DNA of 34,486 nt from positions 1 to 34,486 of the forward strand of contig CAMAQF010000043.1 of the NCBI GenBank assembly GCA_945860265.1, read 5' to 3'. The translations under genes and the position numbers were made by a program. The notes under the pieces were generated by a model. It was not told the DNA's origin. It made no database searches and was given only the letters and a program-made list of their open reading frames with translations. Origin of the DNA: Emticicia agri. Its GTDB lineage: Bacteria > Bacteroidota > Bacteroidia > Cytophagales > Spirosomataceae. Every line of letters starts with the position of its first letter. Position 1 is the stretch's first letter. Of the stretch, positions 8,286 to 16,997 are shown piece after piece.

Positions 8286-9356
8286 TTATACAAATTCTTT
8301 GCCTTTCGTACCAGCCGCAGCCACAAACTCTTTTACTTTTTGTTCATCTTCTTTTTTACAAATCATCAATACATTATCATATTCAGCCACAATGTATCCA
8401 TCTAAACCACTAATAACTACTAATCGGTCTTTTGGGGTTTTAATGATGCTGTTTTTAGTATCATAAAGCATTATGTTGGCGTCAATGGCATTTTGGTTTT
8501 CATCTTTATCTGATATTTCATACAAAGATTTCCAAGTACCCAAATCTGACCAACCAATCTCTGAAAGTACCACAAAAACATTCTCGGCACGCTCCATTAT
8601 TCCGTTATCAATCGAAATAATTTTGCATTGCGGATAGGCTTTATATAAAGCATCTGCTTCTCTTTCGGTATAAAAATCGGCCTTGGTTTCTTCAAAAGCC
8701 TCTGCCATTTCGGGCAAAAATTCCTCAAAACATTTCTTGATGGCATTTACATTCCAAATAAAAATACCAGCGTTCCAAACAAATTCGCCACTTTCAACAA
8801 ATTTTTGAGCCCACTCCAGATTTGGTTTTTCGGTAAAAGTAACTACACGCTTAATGTCTCCTTCTGATTCAGAAAACTGAATATATCCATAACCTGTATC
8901 TGGGCGAGTAGGCTTAATTCCGAGAGTAACCAAGACATCATTTTTTGCCGAGAAATGCAAAGCGATGTTAATTCTTTTACGAAACTCGTCTTCTTTTAAA
9001 ATAATATGGTCGGCAGGAGCAACTACAATATTAGCATTTGGGTTTTTAGCACCAATTTTATAACAAGCATACGCAATACACGGAGCGGTGTTTCTACGAT
9101 TTGGCTCAAGTAAAATCTGGTCATCACTAAAATACGGTAATTGTTGTTTGGTGATTTCGTAATACTCTTTACTAGTTACGATATAGATATTTTCTTTGGG
9201 ACAAATTCCATCAAAACGTTCAACCGTTTGCTGAATCATCGTTGTTCCGATACCCAGCACATCATGAAATTGCTTTGGATTTGTACTTCGACTAAAAGGC
9301 CAGAATCTCGTTCCAACTCCGCCAGCCATTATAATTACGTAATTATTATTGTTCAT
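8286..9356 (-). CDS. manC: Mannose-1-phosphate guanylyltransferase
   Basis: Makes GDP-mannose from GTP and mannose 1-phosphate in the cytoplasm, feeding cell-surface glycan synthesis. The 356-residue protein carries the nucleotidyltransferase signature AGGVGTRFWPFSRS with PKQF (11-30), the LEPNRRNTAPCIAYA motif (about 83-97), the VAPADHII metal/nucleotide segment, FTEKPN, FVWNAGIFIWN and SEIGWSDLGTW. It lacks the C-terminal phosphomannose isomerase domain of the long bifunctional form, so it is the short monofunctional type. The gene is monocistronic by its position, with an intrinsic terminator downstream and a same-strand neighbour 38 bp upstream (DUF3089) with no evident functional link. 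The symbol is by family resemblance. Confidence 0.92.
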   Translation of the reverse strand: MNNNNYVIIMAGGVGTRFWPFSRSTNPKQFHDVLGIGTTMIQQTVERFDGICPKENIYIVTSKEYYEITKQQLPYFSDDQILLEPNRRNTAPCIAYACYKIGAKNPNANIVVAPADHIILKEDEFRKRINIALHFSAKNDVLVTLGIKPTRPDTGYGYIQFSESEGDIKRVVTFTEKPNLEWAQKFVESGEFVWNAGIFIWNVNAIKKCFEEFLPEMAEAFEETKADFYTEREADALYKAYPQCKIISIDNGIMERAENVFVVLSEIGWSDLGTWKSLYEISDKDENQNAIDANIMLYDTKNSIIKTPKDRLVVISGLDGYIVAEYDNVLMICKKEDEQKVKEFVAAAGTKGKEFV

Positions 9357-9394
9357 CTTTTATATGCGTGTAATTGTATGTTTTGATTTAATAT

Positions 9395-10435
9395 TTATTG
9401 TTTGAGGAAGGTTTCCAAGCGTAAAGCTACATTTTCTCTGATATTCATCCAAAAAAGATTTATATCAGCTACATGCCATACCTTCGTTTTTAAAAACGCT
9501 CGACCACGTACGTAAGGTTTGTTTATCCAAAGCATTCCTTGATTGTTCTGTGCGTCGGCTGCTTGCTTCACAAAAGTATATTTTAATCCAACGCCACCTT
9601 TATTGAGTTCTTTTGGTGCAAACTCCTCATCTCTTTTCCACGTAAGTGGATTTGTACTAACGGCAGTTTTAAGGCCATTTGAATGATATTCAGGCGTAAA
9701 ATCTCTTGCATAAGTATTCCATGACACAAATCCACCGATTTCATCTGGGGCATTACTTGGTTTAATCTTGTCAAAAGTATCAGGTTGAGTAGCGATTCCT
9801 ATTAAATAGGCTTCTACCAATTGTTTTTGAAGTGGTTTCCCATCAAAAAATTCTTTTAAAAGCCGTTTAGCATGAACCGTTCCTTGGCTGTGAGAGGCAA
9901 TGATTATTGGCCGTCCTTGATTCCAATTTTTCAAGTAATATTCAAACGCCGCCTTAATATCAGAATATGCCAAATCAAGTGCCTGTTTTTTATCATCAGC
10001 ATTTGGAGTCACGAATGAATAATAATGTGCTTGTCGATAGCGAGGTGCATATATTTTTCCTGAAGCATTAAACGCCGTAGCTTGATTTAGAATCGTTGAA
10101 TTATCAGTTTTCTCGTTTAACTCAGAATCATTTATATCAGCGTTCCATTCATATTGATTTTTTGGTTGATAAGTAAAAGTTGTTGGATGCAAAAAAAACA
10201 CATCGGCTTTTGCATCGTTTTGTCTGTCGCTTAGCTTCGATTTAAGAGGGGTTTTATCGGCCGCATCTATTTTGGTCGGCAATGCAGCCCAAGCCTCATT
10301 CTGAAAATAATCTGGCACTTTTGGTGCATTATTTAAGTCAAAATGAGTTTTCAAAACGACTGCGTTTTGAGCTGAAATTTTAACCGAAAGAAGACTTGCA
10401 AAATAAAAAAATGATAGAAAAATCGTGATTCGCAT
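9395..10435 (-). CDS. DUF3089 domain-containing secreted hydrolase
   Basis: A 346-residue exported protein of the DUF3089 alpha/beta-hydrolase (lipase/esterase-like) family. Residues 1-22 form a Sec signal peptide ending SAQ. The family start motif KADVFFLHPTTF is at about 77-88, and the nucleophile elbow ASHSQG places the predicted catalytic serine at S183. A conserved APRYRQAHYYSF stretch (about 130-141) precedes it. The natural substrate is unknown; lipid or peptide ester hydrolysis is only a family-level guess. It is divergent from the TonB-dependent receptor gene across 131 bp containing a promoter-overlapping inverted repeat that could serve either gene. It may be co-transcribed with the mannose-1-phosphate guanylyltransferase gene 38 bp downstream. 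Confidence 0.85.
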   Translation of the reverse strand: MRITIFLSFFYFASLLSVKISAQNAVVLKTHFDLNNAPKVPDYFQNEAWAALPTKIDAADKTPLKSKLSDRQNDAKADVFFLHPTTFTYQPKNQYEWNADINDSELNEKTDNSTILNQATAFNASGKIYAPRYRQAHYYSFVTPNADDKKQALDLAYSDIKAAFEYYLKNWNQGRPIIIASHSQGTVHAKRLLKEFFDGKPLQKQLVEAYLIGIATQPDTFDKIKPSNAPDEIGGFVSWNTYARDFTPEYHSNGLKTAVSTNPLTWKRDEEFAPKELNKGGVGLKYTFVKQAADAQNNQGMLWINKPYVRGRAFLKTKVWHVADINLFWMNIRENVALRLETFLKQ

Positions 10436-10477
10436 CGTATATAATTATTTTTTGTTAAAATTGTAACATTTTGATAC

Positions 10478-10512
10478 AAACTAATAATAGTATGCTTGCA
10501 TATTATTAGTTT
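10478..10512. promoter_or_regulatory. 12-bp perfect inverted repeat (candidate operator)
   Basis: AAACTAATAATA (10478-10489) and TATTATTAGTTT (10501-10512) are separated by 11 bp. The right arm lies between the predicted -33 and -7 elements of the TonB-dependent receptor promoter, a position typical of a repressor site. Confidence 0.5.
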
Positions 10513-10526
10513 CTTTTTTAAGTTTG
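10496..10526 (+). promoter_or_regulatory. Bacteroidota-type promoter of the TonB-dependent receptor gene
   Basis: TTG (10496-10498) and TAAGTTTG (10519-10526) are separated by 20 bp, a good match to the Bacteroidota -33 TTG / -7 TAnnTTTG promoter. The predicted 5' leader to the ATG at 10567 is about 35 nt. Confidence 0.6.
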
Positions 10527-10566
10527 AAACAAAATTACGTTTTGTTAACCACTAATCAATATTCTC

Positions 10567-13500
10567 ATGTACAAACTTTCCGTTAAAAAATGTTTACTCG
10601 GAATATGCTGCTTTTTAATAACTCAGCTTTCCTTTGCTCAAACAAAAGTGTCTGGAACAATTTCCGACGCTGCGACTAAAGAACCACTAATCGGTGTTAG
10701 TGTTCAAGTAAAAGGTAAAGTAGTAGGAACAATCACCAACACAAAAGGGGAATTTTCGTTCAGTGTCTCTACTCCACCGCCATTTACGCTCCTTATTTCA
10801 TCAGTAGGATATGAAAGCCAAGAGATGAATGTTTCAGGAAACAGTGCTTCAATCAATATTGCATTGAAAGAACAAGCTGTTTTAGGACAAGAAGTTGTAG
10901 TTTCGGCTTCAAGAGTTGAAGAATCAGTTTTGAAATCGGCAGCGGCTATCGAAAAAATGGATATTCGCACGATTCGTGAAACAGCTTCACCCTCTTTCTA
11001 TGATGCTTTGGCTAATATGAAAGGCATTGACATGACTACGCAAGGTTTATTATTTAAATCTATCAATATGCGTGGTTTTGGTTCTACAGGAAATCCACGT
11101 ACAGTACAAATGATTGACGGAATGGACAATCAAGCTCCAGGCTTGAACTTTCCTGTTGATAATATCGTAGGTATGCCTGAACTTGATGTTGAAAGTGTTG
11201 AGGTTTTACCAGGTGCAGCATCTGCTCTTTATGGACCAAATGCAATCAATGGATTGGTTTTAATGAACAGCAAAAGCCCATTCTTATACCAAGGTTTAAG
11301 TGCAACTGTAAAAGCTGGCGTGATGAGTGCAAGCAACCGTGACGTTGTGAATACTCCAATGACAGACTTCTCAATGCGTTATGCAAAGGCTTCGAAAAAC
11401 AACAAATTCGCATTTAAAGTAAATTTGGCATACATCACAGCTAAAGATTGGCAGGCAACAGACTATACTAACCTCAATCTTGGTGGACAGCAAACGGGTT
11501 CAAGAGGTGCGGGAACAAAGACCGATTACGACGGTATGAACGTTTATGGTGACGAGGTTCAAGCAAACATGACCACTGTCGCAAACGGATTGATTGCGGC
11601 TAAATTATTGCCATCAGCAGCTTTAGGATTAATACCAAACGTAAACGTTAGCAGAACAGGCTTTTTAGAAAAAGATATGGTTGACTATAATACAAAAAGC
11701 TTTAAAACAAATTTAGCTGCTCACTACCGAATTAGTGATAAAGTTGAGTTGGTAGGACAAGTAAATTATGGTTATGGAACAACTGTTTATACAGGAACAG
11801 GTAGATATTCACTACGTAATTTTAACCTAACACAAGCAAAGGTTGAACTAAGAGGCGATAACTTTACTTTAAGAGCATACACTACTCAAGAGCGTTCTGG
11901 TCAATCATATACTGCTGGTTTAGCAGCAGTTGCGATGCTAAATAGTGTGAAACCACACGCAACATGGTTTGGCGAATACGTAGGAGCATTTGCTGCTGCT
12001 CGTGGTGCGGGCCAAGGAGAAGAACAAGCTGGAATTACAGCAAGAGGGGTTGCTGATAAAGGATTGCCAGCACCAGGATCAGCAGAATATTCAAAATTAC
12101 TAGATAAATTCCGTGATGCAGCGATTGTTGATGGCGGTGGTGCTTTTTTAGATAAAACTAATTTGTACCATGCAGAAGGAGTTTATAACTTCAAAAATCA
12201 AATTAAATTTATTGATTTATTGGCTGGTGCAAACGTAAGACAGTATAGTTTACAATCAAATGGAACTTTATTTTCAGATAAAAAAGAAGGTCGCACAGGT
12301 ATAATTCCTATTAATGAATATGGTGCGTTTATTCAAGGTGCGAAAAGCTTATTCAAAGACCACTTGAAATTATCGGCTTCGATTCGTTATGACAAAAGCC
12401 AAAACTTTGAAGGCTTCTTTACTCCGAGATTATCAGCAGTTGCTTCATTTGGCCAACAAAACTTTAGAGTATCATACCAAACTGGTTATCGTATTCCAAC
12501 AACTCAAAATCAATACATTGACTTGAGAACACCATCTGGTACTTTGATTGGTGCACAGCCAGAATTTGATTCAAGATATAACTTAGCTAATGGTGTAGAT
12601 TTAGCAACATTGACAGATTTCTCAAGAAATCCGACAAAATATATTACCTCTGCAGTATTAGCAAAAGCACAAGCTTATGCTACTGCGGCAGTTACAGCCC
12701 AGTTACCAGCTATTCAAGCAGGTGTAACTGCAGGAGTACAAGCACAAGTTACAGCAGGCGTTACGGCACAAGTAAATGCAGGTGTAGCGGCAGGACAAAT
12801 TCCTGCTAGCCAAGCTGCTGCAGCAATTGCAGCAGGGGTTGCCCAAACAATGGCATTGCCATCAACGCAAGCAACCATTGCATCAAATGTGCAAGCAACC
12901 TTGGTAAGCCAAGTTACAGCGGTAACAACTCAAGTTGCACCTGCTTTTGGTTTAGCGGCATTGCCTAAATACAAAGCTGCAGCTTTGAAACCAGAAAAAA
13001 TCTCATCTTATGAAATTGGTTACAAAGGCTTGATTGCTAAGAAGTTATTCATTGACTCGTATTTCTATACAAGTAAATATACCAACTTTATTGGTGGAAC
13101 TGCTATACTTGTGCCAACAGCAGCAGCAGGTCCAGGATTACCAATTGAGTCTGGTCTTGGTAGTGCATCTACACGTTCGGCATATTCTCGTGTAGCAAAT
13201 TCTAAAGAAATTATCACTGCTAACGGATTTGCAATCAGCGGTAATTACTCTTTAACAAAAGGATTTAATGTTGGTGTAAACTATGCTCAAAATAACTTGA
13301 AAGGCTTTACGACAAGTCCAGAACAACAATATGCAGGTTATAACACTCCAAAAAACCGTTATAATGTGAGTTTTGGTAAGCGTTTGAACAGTGGTGATAA
13401 GTTTGGTTTTAATATCAATCTAAGACATCAAGATGAGTTTGTATGGGAAGCAAGTTTCAACCAACCAACTACAACTGGTGTTAGTTCATTTACAAATACA

Positions 13501-13683
13501 ATCGTACCAGCTGTAACTACATTTGATGCTCAAATAAGTTATAAATTATCGGCTATGAAATCAATCATCAAATTGGGTGGTACTAATATCGGTGGCAAAC
13601 CATACATTCAGGCTTATGGCAGTGCAGCCGTTGGCTCAATGTATTATGTAGCTATTACATTCGATGAATTATTGAACAAATAA
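10567..13683 (+). CDS. TonB-dependent receptor with carboxypeptidase-like domain and Ala-rich insertion
   Basis: Outer-membrane active transporter of 1038 residues. It has a signal peptide (1-25, ending SFAQ), a CarboxypepD_reg-like domain (about 28-110: VSGTISDAATKEPLIGVSV..), a TonB-box-like EVVVSASR (about 113-120), a plug domain (about 125-235: NMRGFGSTGNPRTVQMIDGM and SVEVLPGAASALYGPNAINGLV) and a beta-barrel to the end. Residues about 696-805 form an unusual low-complexity Ala/Val/Gln/Thr stretch with AGVTAQV-like units, not expected in a barrel strand and so probably an extracellular loop or helical extension. No SusD partner follows, so this is a stand-alone receptor rather than a glycan SusC. 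The substrate (siderophore, metal, vitamin or sugar) cannot be read. It is followed by an intrinsic terminator. Confidence 0.9.
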   Translation: MYKLSVKKCLLGICCFLITQLSFAQTKVSGTISDAATKEPLIGVSVQVKGKVVGTITNTKGEFSFSVSTPPPFTLLISSVGYESQEMNVSGNSASINIALKEQAVLGQEVVVSASRVEESVLKSAAAIEKMDIRTIRETASPSFYDALANMKGIDMTTQGLLFKSINMRGFGSTGNPRTVQMIDGMDNQAPGLNFPVDNIVGMPELDVESVEVLPGAASALYGPNAINGLVLMNSKSPFLYQGLSATVKAGVMSASNRDVVNTPMTDFSMRYAKASKNNKFAFKVNLAYITAKDWQATDYTNLNLGGQQTGSRGAGTKTDYDGMNVYGDEVQANMTTVANGLIAAKLLPSAALGLIPNVNVSRTGFLEKDMVDYNTKSFKTNLAAHYRISDKVELVGQVNYGYGTTVYTGTGRYSLRNFNLTQAKVELRGDNFTLRAYTTQERSGQSYTAGLAAVAMLNSVKPHATWFGEYVGAFAAARGAGQGEEQAGITARGVADKGLPAPGSAEYSKLLDKFRDAAIVDGGGAFLDKTNLYHAEGVYNFKNQIKFIDLLAGANVRQYSLQSNGTLFSDKKEGRTGIIPINEYGAFIQGAKSLFKDHLKLSASIRYDKSQNFEGFFTPRLSAVASFGQQNFRVSYQTGYRIPTTQNQYIDLRTPSGTLIGAQPEFDSRYNLANGVDLATLTDFSRNPTKYITSAVLAKAQAYATAAVTAQLPAIQAGVTAGVQAQVTAGVTAQVNAGVAAGQIPASQAAAAIAAGVAQTMALPSTQATIASNVQATLVSQVTAVTTQVAPAFGLAALPKYKAAALKPEKISSYEIGYKGLIAKKLFIDSYFYTSKYTNFIGGTAILVPTAAAGPGLPIESGLGSASTRSAYSRVANSKEIITANGFAISGNYSLTKGFNVGVNYAQNNLKGFTTSPEQQYAGYNTPKNRYNVSFGKRLNSGDKFGFNINLRHQDEFVWEASFNQPTTTGVSSFTNTIVPAVTTFDAQISYKLSAMKSIIKLGGTNIGGKPYIQAYGSAAVGSMYYVAITFDELLNK

Positions 13684-13736
13684 TATTCAACAATCGATTT
13701 TATTAATTTTCATAATTTTCTTTGGTTTAAGTCAGA

Positions 13737-13766
13737 AAAGAGCTTCCATTTGGAAGTTCTTTTTTT
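13737..13766 (+). terminator. Intrinsic terminator of the TonB-dependent receptor gene
   Basis: An 11-bp stem (AAAGAGCTTCC / GGAAGTTCTTT, one G-T pair) with loop ATTT runs into a T-tract, 53 nt after the stop codon. Confidence 0.85.
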
Positions 13767-13802
13767 GTTCAGAAGAATCTTAAAATATTTATACAAATCA
13801 AT

Positions 13803-13810
13803 TACCTTTG
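13803..13810 (+). promoter_or_regulatory. -7 element for icd
   Basis: TACCTTTG matches TAnnTTTG, giving a leader of roughly 45 nt before the icd ATG at 13864. No clear -33 TTG is present. Confidence 0.45.
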
Positions 13811-13863
13811 CGGGTGTAAAAAAAAATTATTGTCTTTATAGGATTAAAATATATAAATAAGCG

Positions 13864-15096
13864 ATGGCAAAAATCAAAGTAGCAAATCCAGTAGTTGAGT
13901 TAGATGGCGACGAAATGACTCGTATAATTTGGCGATTTATCAAAGAAAAATTAATTGTCCCATATCTTGACTTGGACATAAAATATTATGACCTCGGAAT
14001 CGAATATCGTGATGAAACAAATGACCAAGTAACAATTGATTCAGCAAATGCTATCAAAGAATACGGCGTAGGTATCAAGTGTGCGACTATCACACCAGAC
14101 GAAGCTCGCGTAATAGAATTTAATTTGAAACAAATGTGGAAATCACCTAATGGAACTATCCGTAATATATTGGATGGCACTGTTTTCCGTGAGCCAATCG
14201 TTTGTCAAAATGTTCCTCGTTTGGTTTCAAACTGGACTTCTCCAATTATCGTTGGCCGCCACGCTTTTGGTGACCAATACAAGGCAACGGATTTCGTTGT
14301 GAAAGGTGCAGGAAAATTAACAATGAAGTTTGAGGGTGCGGATGGGACTGTACAAGAATATGAAATATTTAACTACAAAGGTGGTGGAGTTGCAATGGGT
14401 ATGTACAATACTGATGAGTCAATCCGTGGTTTTGCTCACTCATGTTTCAATGTAGCATTAAACAAAAAATGGCCGCTTTATCTTTCTACAAAAAACACAA
14501 TTTTGAAGAAATACGATGGTCGTTTCAAAGATATTTTTGAAGAAATCTACCAAGCAGACTATAGATCTAAATTTGAAGCAGCGGGAATCGTTTACGAACA
14601 CCGTTTAATTGACGACATGGTAGCTTCAGCTTTAAAATGGAGTGGTTCATTCGTTTGGGCTTGTAAAAACTACGATGGTGATGTTCAGTCTGACTCAGTA
14701 GCCCAAGGTTTTGGTTCATTGGGATTGATGACTTCGGTGCTTGTTACGCCAGATGGTGAAACAATGGAAGCAGAAGCTGCTCACGGAACAGTTACTCGTC
14801 ACTACCGTGACCACCAAGCTGGAAAACCAACTTCAACAAACCCGATTGCATCTATCTTCGCTTGGACTCGTGGTTTAGAGTTCCGTGGTAAATTAGATGG
14901 CAATCAAGAATTAATTGATTTCTGTCAAGCTTTAGAACAAGTTTGTGTAGAAACAGTTGAGTCGGGTAAAATGACTAAAGATTTAGCGGTTTGTATTCAC
15001 GGAAACAAAGTTTTTCACGGCGACCACTATCTTTATACAGAAGAATTCTTAGATGCTATTGACCAAAACTTACAGGTTAAATTAGCTGCAAAGTAA
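13864..15096 (+). CDS. icd: NADP-dependent isocitrate dehydrogenase (eukaryote-like homodimeric type)
   Basis: Oxidatively decarboxylates isocitrate to 2-oxoglutarate with NADP+ in the TCA cycle. The 410-residue length and sequence match the IDH1/2-like subfamily rather than the E. coli type. Motifs: [14 protein letters not shown] (10-23), substrate loop KSPNGTIRN (93-101), substrate-binding R100, R109 and R132, catalytic Y139 in GDQYKATD, catalytic K210 in [12 protein letters not shown], the metal-site aspartates of LIDDMVA (D251/D252) and NYDGDVQSD, and the NADP region [10 protein letters not shown]. All key residues are intact. The gene is monocistronic, with its own -7 element upstream and a terminator at 15125-15156. 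Confidence 0.96.
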   Translation: MAKIKVANPVVELDGDEMTRIIWRFIKEKLIVPYLDLDIKYYDLGIEYRDETNDQVTIDSANAIKEYGVGIKCATITPDEARVIEFNLKQMWKSPNGTIRNILDGTVFREPIVCQNVPRLVSNWTSPIIVGRHAFGDQYKATDFVVKGAGKLTMKFEGADGTVQEYEIFNYKGGGVAMGMYNTDESIRGFAHSCFNVALNKKWPLYLSTKNTILKKYDGRFKDIFEEIYQADYRSKFEAAGIVYEHRLIDDMVASALKWSGSFVWACKNYDGDVQSDSVAQGFGSLGLMTSVLVTPDGETMEAEAAHGTVTRHYRDHQAGKPTSTNPIASIFAWTRGLEFRGKLDGNQELIDFCQALEQVCVETVESGKMTKDLAVCIHGNKVFHGDHYLYTEEFLDAIDQNLQVKLAAK

Positions 15097-15124
15097 TAAT
15101 AAACCCCCTCTATAAAAACCCAGA

Positions 15125-15156
15125 TGCCTCGACTGCAATGGTTGGGGCATTTTTTT
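15125..15156 (+). terminator. Intrinsic terminator of icd
   Basis: A 9-bp stem, TGCCTCGAC paired with GTTGGGGCA (G-T pairs allowed), is followed by T7. It lies about 30 nt after the icd stop. Confidence 0.75.
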
Positions 15157-15335
15157 GAGCTTAAGATGCGATTTTTATTGCTTGTTCTAAAAAATAATTT
15201 TCCGCAGCTGAGGCATTAAAAAGGGTTGTTTATCTCTCGTTTTAGATATCAGCGAAATTAAATTCATCCAAAAAATAATTATCCGATAATAAGTTTTTTC
15301 CTTAACTTAGATTCATAATTGAAACAAAATATACG

Positions 15336-16325
15336 ATGATAAAAAATATTAATTGGGGAATTATTGGTGTAGGAAAAATTGCAGAAAAATTTGCAACTGA
15401 CTTGAAAACCGTAAAAAACGCCCAACTGCATGCTGTTGCTTCTTCCTCTTCTCTCGAACGAGCTAAAGATTTTTCTGAACGCTACAAAGCCTCCTATTTC
15501 TACGATTCTTACGAAAGTATCTTCCAAACTCCTGATTTAGATGCCATTTACATCGCCACGCCACATACCTCGCACGCCGAAAATACCATTTTGTGCTTAA
15601 AACATAAAGTCCCTGTTTTGTGTGAAAAACCATTTGCGATGAACTTAAAGCAAGTACAGAAAATGGTAGAATCGGCTCGTGAAAACGATACTTTTTTGAT
15701 GGAAGCCATGTGGACTAGGTTTATTCCTGCCATTCAGAAAACTTTAGATTTAATTTCCGAAGGGCGTATCGGAAAAGTAAGAAACGTGCAAGCAGACTTT
15801 GGGTTTAATGCTCCTTTTTTACCTGAAAAACGCTTACTAAATCCGAGTCTTGGTGGCGGAGCTTTGCTTGATATTGGTATTTATCCTGCCTATTTAAGTT
15901 TACTTTTATTGGGTTATCCTTCTGAAATACAAGCCATTAGTAATTTTGGAGAAACTGGAATCGACGAAACTACCAGCTTTATTTTGGGCTATAAAGAAGA
16001 AGCAACGGCTAATTTGAGTTGTACCCTCAAGTCTAATACCCGTACCGAAGCCTTAATTTATGGCGAAAATGGCTATATTCACATCGAAGGTCGATTTATG
16101 GAGGCAAAGCGAATAACGCTTTTTGAAAACGATAAAAAGCCTGTAGAGTTTGATTTTCCACGCAAAACTTTTGGATATAATTTTGAAATTGAAGAAGTGA
16201 GTCAGTGTGTTCGAGAAGAAAAAAAAGAAAGCAAAAAAATACCGCTTTCGATGAGCGTAAAACTGATAAGTCTATTAGATGAAATTAGACAAAAAGCAGG
16301 AATTATTTATGAAGGAGTAGATTAG
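15336..16325 (+). CDS. Gfo/Idh/MocA family NAD(P)-dependent oxidoreductase
   Basis: A 329-residue cytoplasmic sugar or polyol dehydrogenase. The Rossmann motif GIIGVGKIA is at residues 8-16, the family IATPHTSH motif at about 73-80 and the catalytic EKPFA at 97-101 (Lys of EKP), followed by MEAMWTRF and a GGGALLDIGIYPA segment (about 175-187). That last segment gives the conserved D-I-G-x-Y in the C-terminal domain. The MEAMWTR sequence places it closest to the dihydrodiol/xylose dehydrogenase-like branch. The substrate is unknown. The gene appears monocistronic: an icd terminator lies upstream and ndk is convergent downstream. The 239-bp upstream gap holds that terminator and a small TTATC-C-GATAA palindrome near 15281. 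Confidence 0.88.
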   Translation: MIKNINWGIIGVGKIAEKFATDLKTVKNAQLHAVASSSSLERAKDFSERYKASYFYDSYESIFQTPDLDAIYIATPHTSHAENTILCLKHKVPVLCEKPFAMNLKQVQKMVESARENDTFLMEAMWTRFIPAIQKTLDLISEGRIGKVRNVQADFGFNAPFLPEKRLLNPSLGGGALLDIGIYPAYLSLLLLGYPSEIQAISNFGETGIDETTSFILGYKEEATANLSCTLKSNTRTEALIYGENGYIHIEGRFMEAKRITLFENDKKPVEFDFPRKTFGYNFEIEEVSQCVREEKKESKKIPLSMSVKLISLLDEIRQKAGIIYEGVD

Positions 16326-16359
16326 ATACGACTAATTTTAGCTAAAATAAAAATTGAAA

Positions 16360-16422
16360 ATTATTTGTACGGGCTTTCAACAAATTCGGCTGTCCGATAT
16401 ACTCAGGCACCGTACAAATAAT
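16360..16422. repeat. 13-bp perfect inverted repeat with 37-bp spacer between convergent genes
   Basis: ATTATTTGTACGG (16360-16372) and CCGTACAAATAAT (16410-16422). It fills most of the 104-bp gap between the oxidoreductase and ndk stops. No T-run of classic length follows, so a terminator role is possible but not typical. Confidence 0.7.
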
Positions 16423-16429
16423 CTAAAAA

Positions 16430-16849
16430 TCAATTCTGCTCTAGACCTCCAAAGAAAAACGAACCTTCAATGGCAGCGTTTTCATCAGAGTCTGAACCGT
16501 GAATGGCGTTTTCGCCTATAGAAACTGCATATTTTTTACGAATTGTTCCTTCTTCGGCATTTGCTGGATTTGTTGCACCAATCAAAGTACGGAAATCGGC
16601 TACTGCGTTTTCTTTCTCCAAAATCATTGGAACAATTGCTCCTGCAGACATCATTTCGCATAATTCGCCATAAAAACCTCTTTCTTTATGTACTTCGTAG
16701 AATTTACCTGCTTGGGCTGCCGATAATTGTGTTTTTTTCATTGCCACGATTCTGAAACCTGCTGCTTCAATCATTGCCGTAATTCCACCAATATTATTTG
16801 CTGCCACAGCGTGTGGCTTAATCATCGTGAATGTTCTGTTTGTTGACAT
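16430..16849 (-). CDS. ndk: Nucleoside diphosphate kinase
   Basis: Transfers the gamma-phosphate from ATP to other nucleoside diphosphates via a phosphohistidine. It has 139 residues from the ATG at 16849 ([15 protein letters not shown]). A longer open frame begins at 16882, but its 11 extra residues overlap a -7 promoter match and are not seen in the family, so I use the shorter start. The active-site His is H117 in NAIHGSDS, with K11 (MIKP), Y51 and the conserved R and N positions in the Kpn-loop region also present. Length and motifs are normal for the Bacteroidota enzyme. It is convergent with the upstream oxidoreductase gene, with an inverted repeat between them. Confidence 0.95.
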   Translation of the reverse strand: MSTNRTFTMIKPHAVAANNIGGITAMIEAAGFRIVAMKKTQLSAAQAGKFYEVHKERGFYGELCEMMSAGAIVPMILEKENAVADFRTLIGATNPANAEEGTIRKKYAVSIGENAIHGSDSDENAAIEGSFFFGGLEQN

Positions 16850-16879
16850 CTGTATTAATATTTTGTTTAATATTTTTTT

Positions 16880-16887
16880 CAAAATTA
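16880..16887 (-). promoter_or_regulatory. -7 element for ndk
   Basis: On the minus strand TAATTTTG matches TAnnTTTG, about 30 nt upstream of the chosen ndk start. Its position makes the longer upstream start unlikely, because transcription would begin downstream of that codon. Confidence 0.4.
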
Positions 16888-16997
16888 CTTATTTTTCTTT
16901 GATTTTAAGCATTCAGGGATCTTTTGTAGCACGATTATCCAAAATAATATATGCGATATAAATTTGAATCGAACGAGCTGCAAACCTTCTAATATAT

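Noticed and set aside
15281..15291. TTATC-C-GATAA palindrome upstream of the Gfo/Idh gene
   Set aside because: Arms of only five AT-rich bases; too short to support an operator on its own.
16850..16882. 11-residue upstream extension of ndk
   Set aside because: It overlaps a -7 promoter match and is absent from the expected 139-residue family length.
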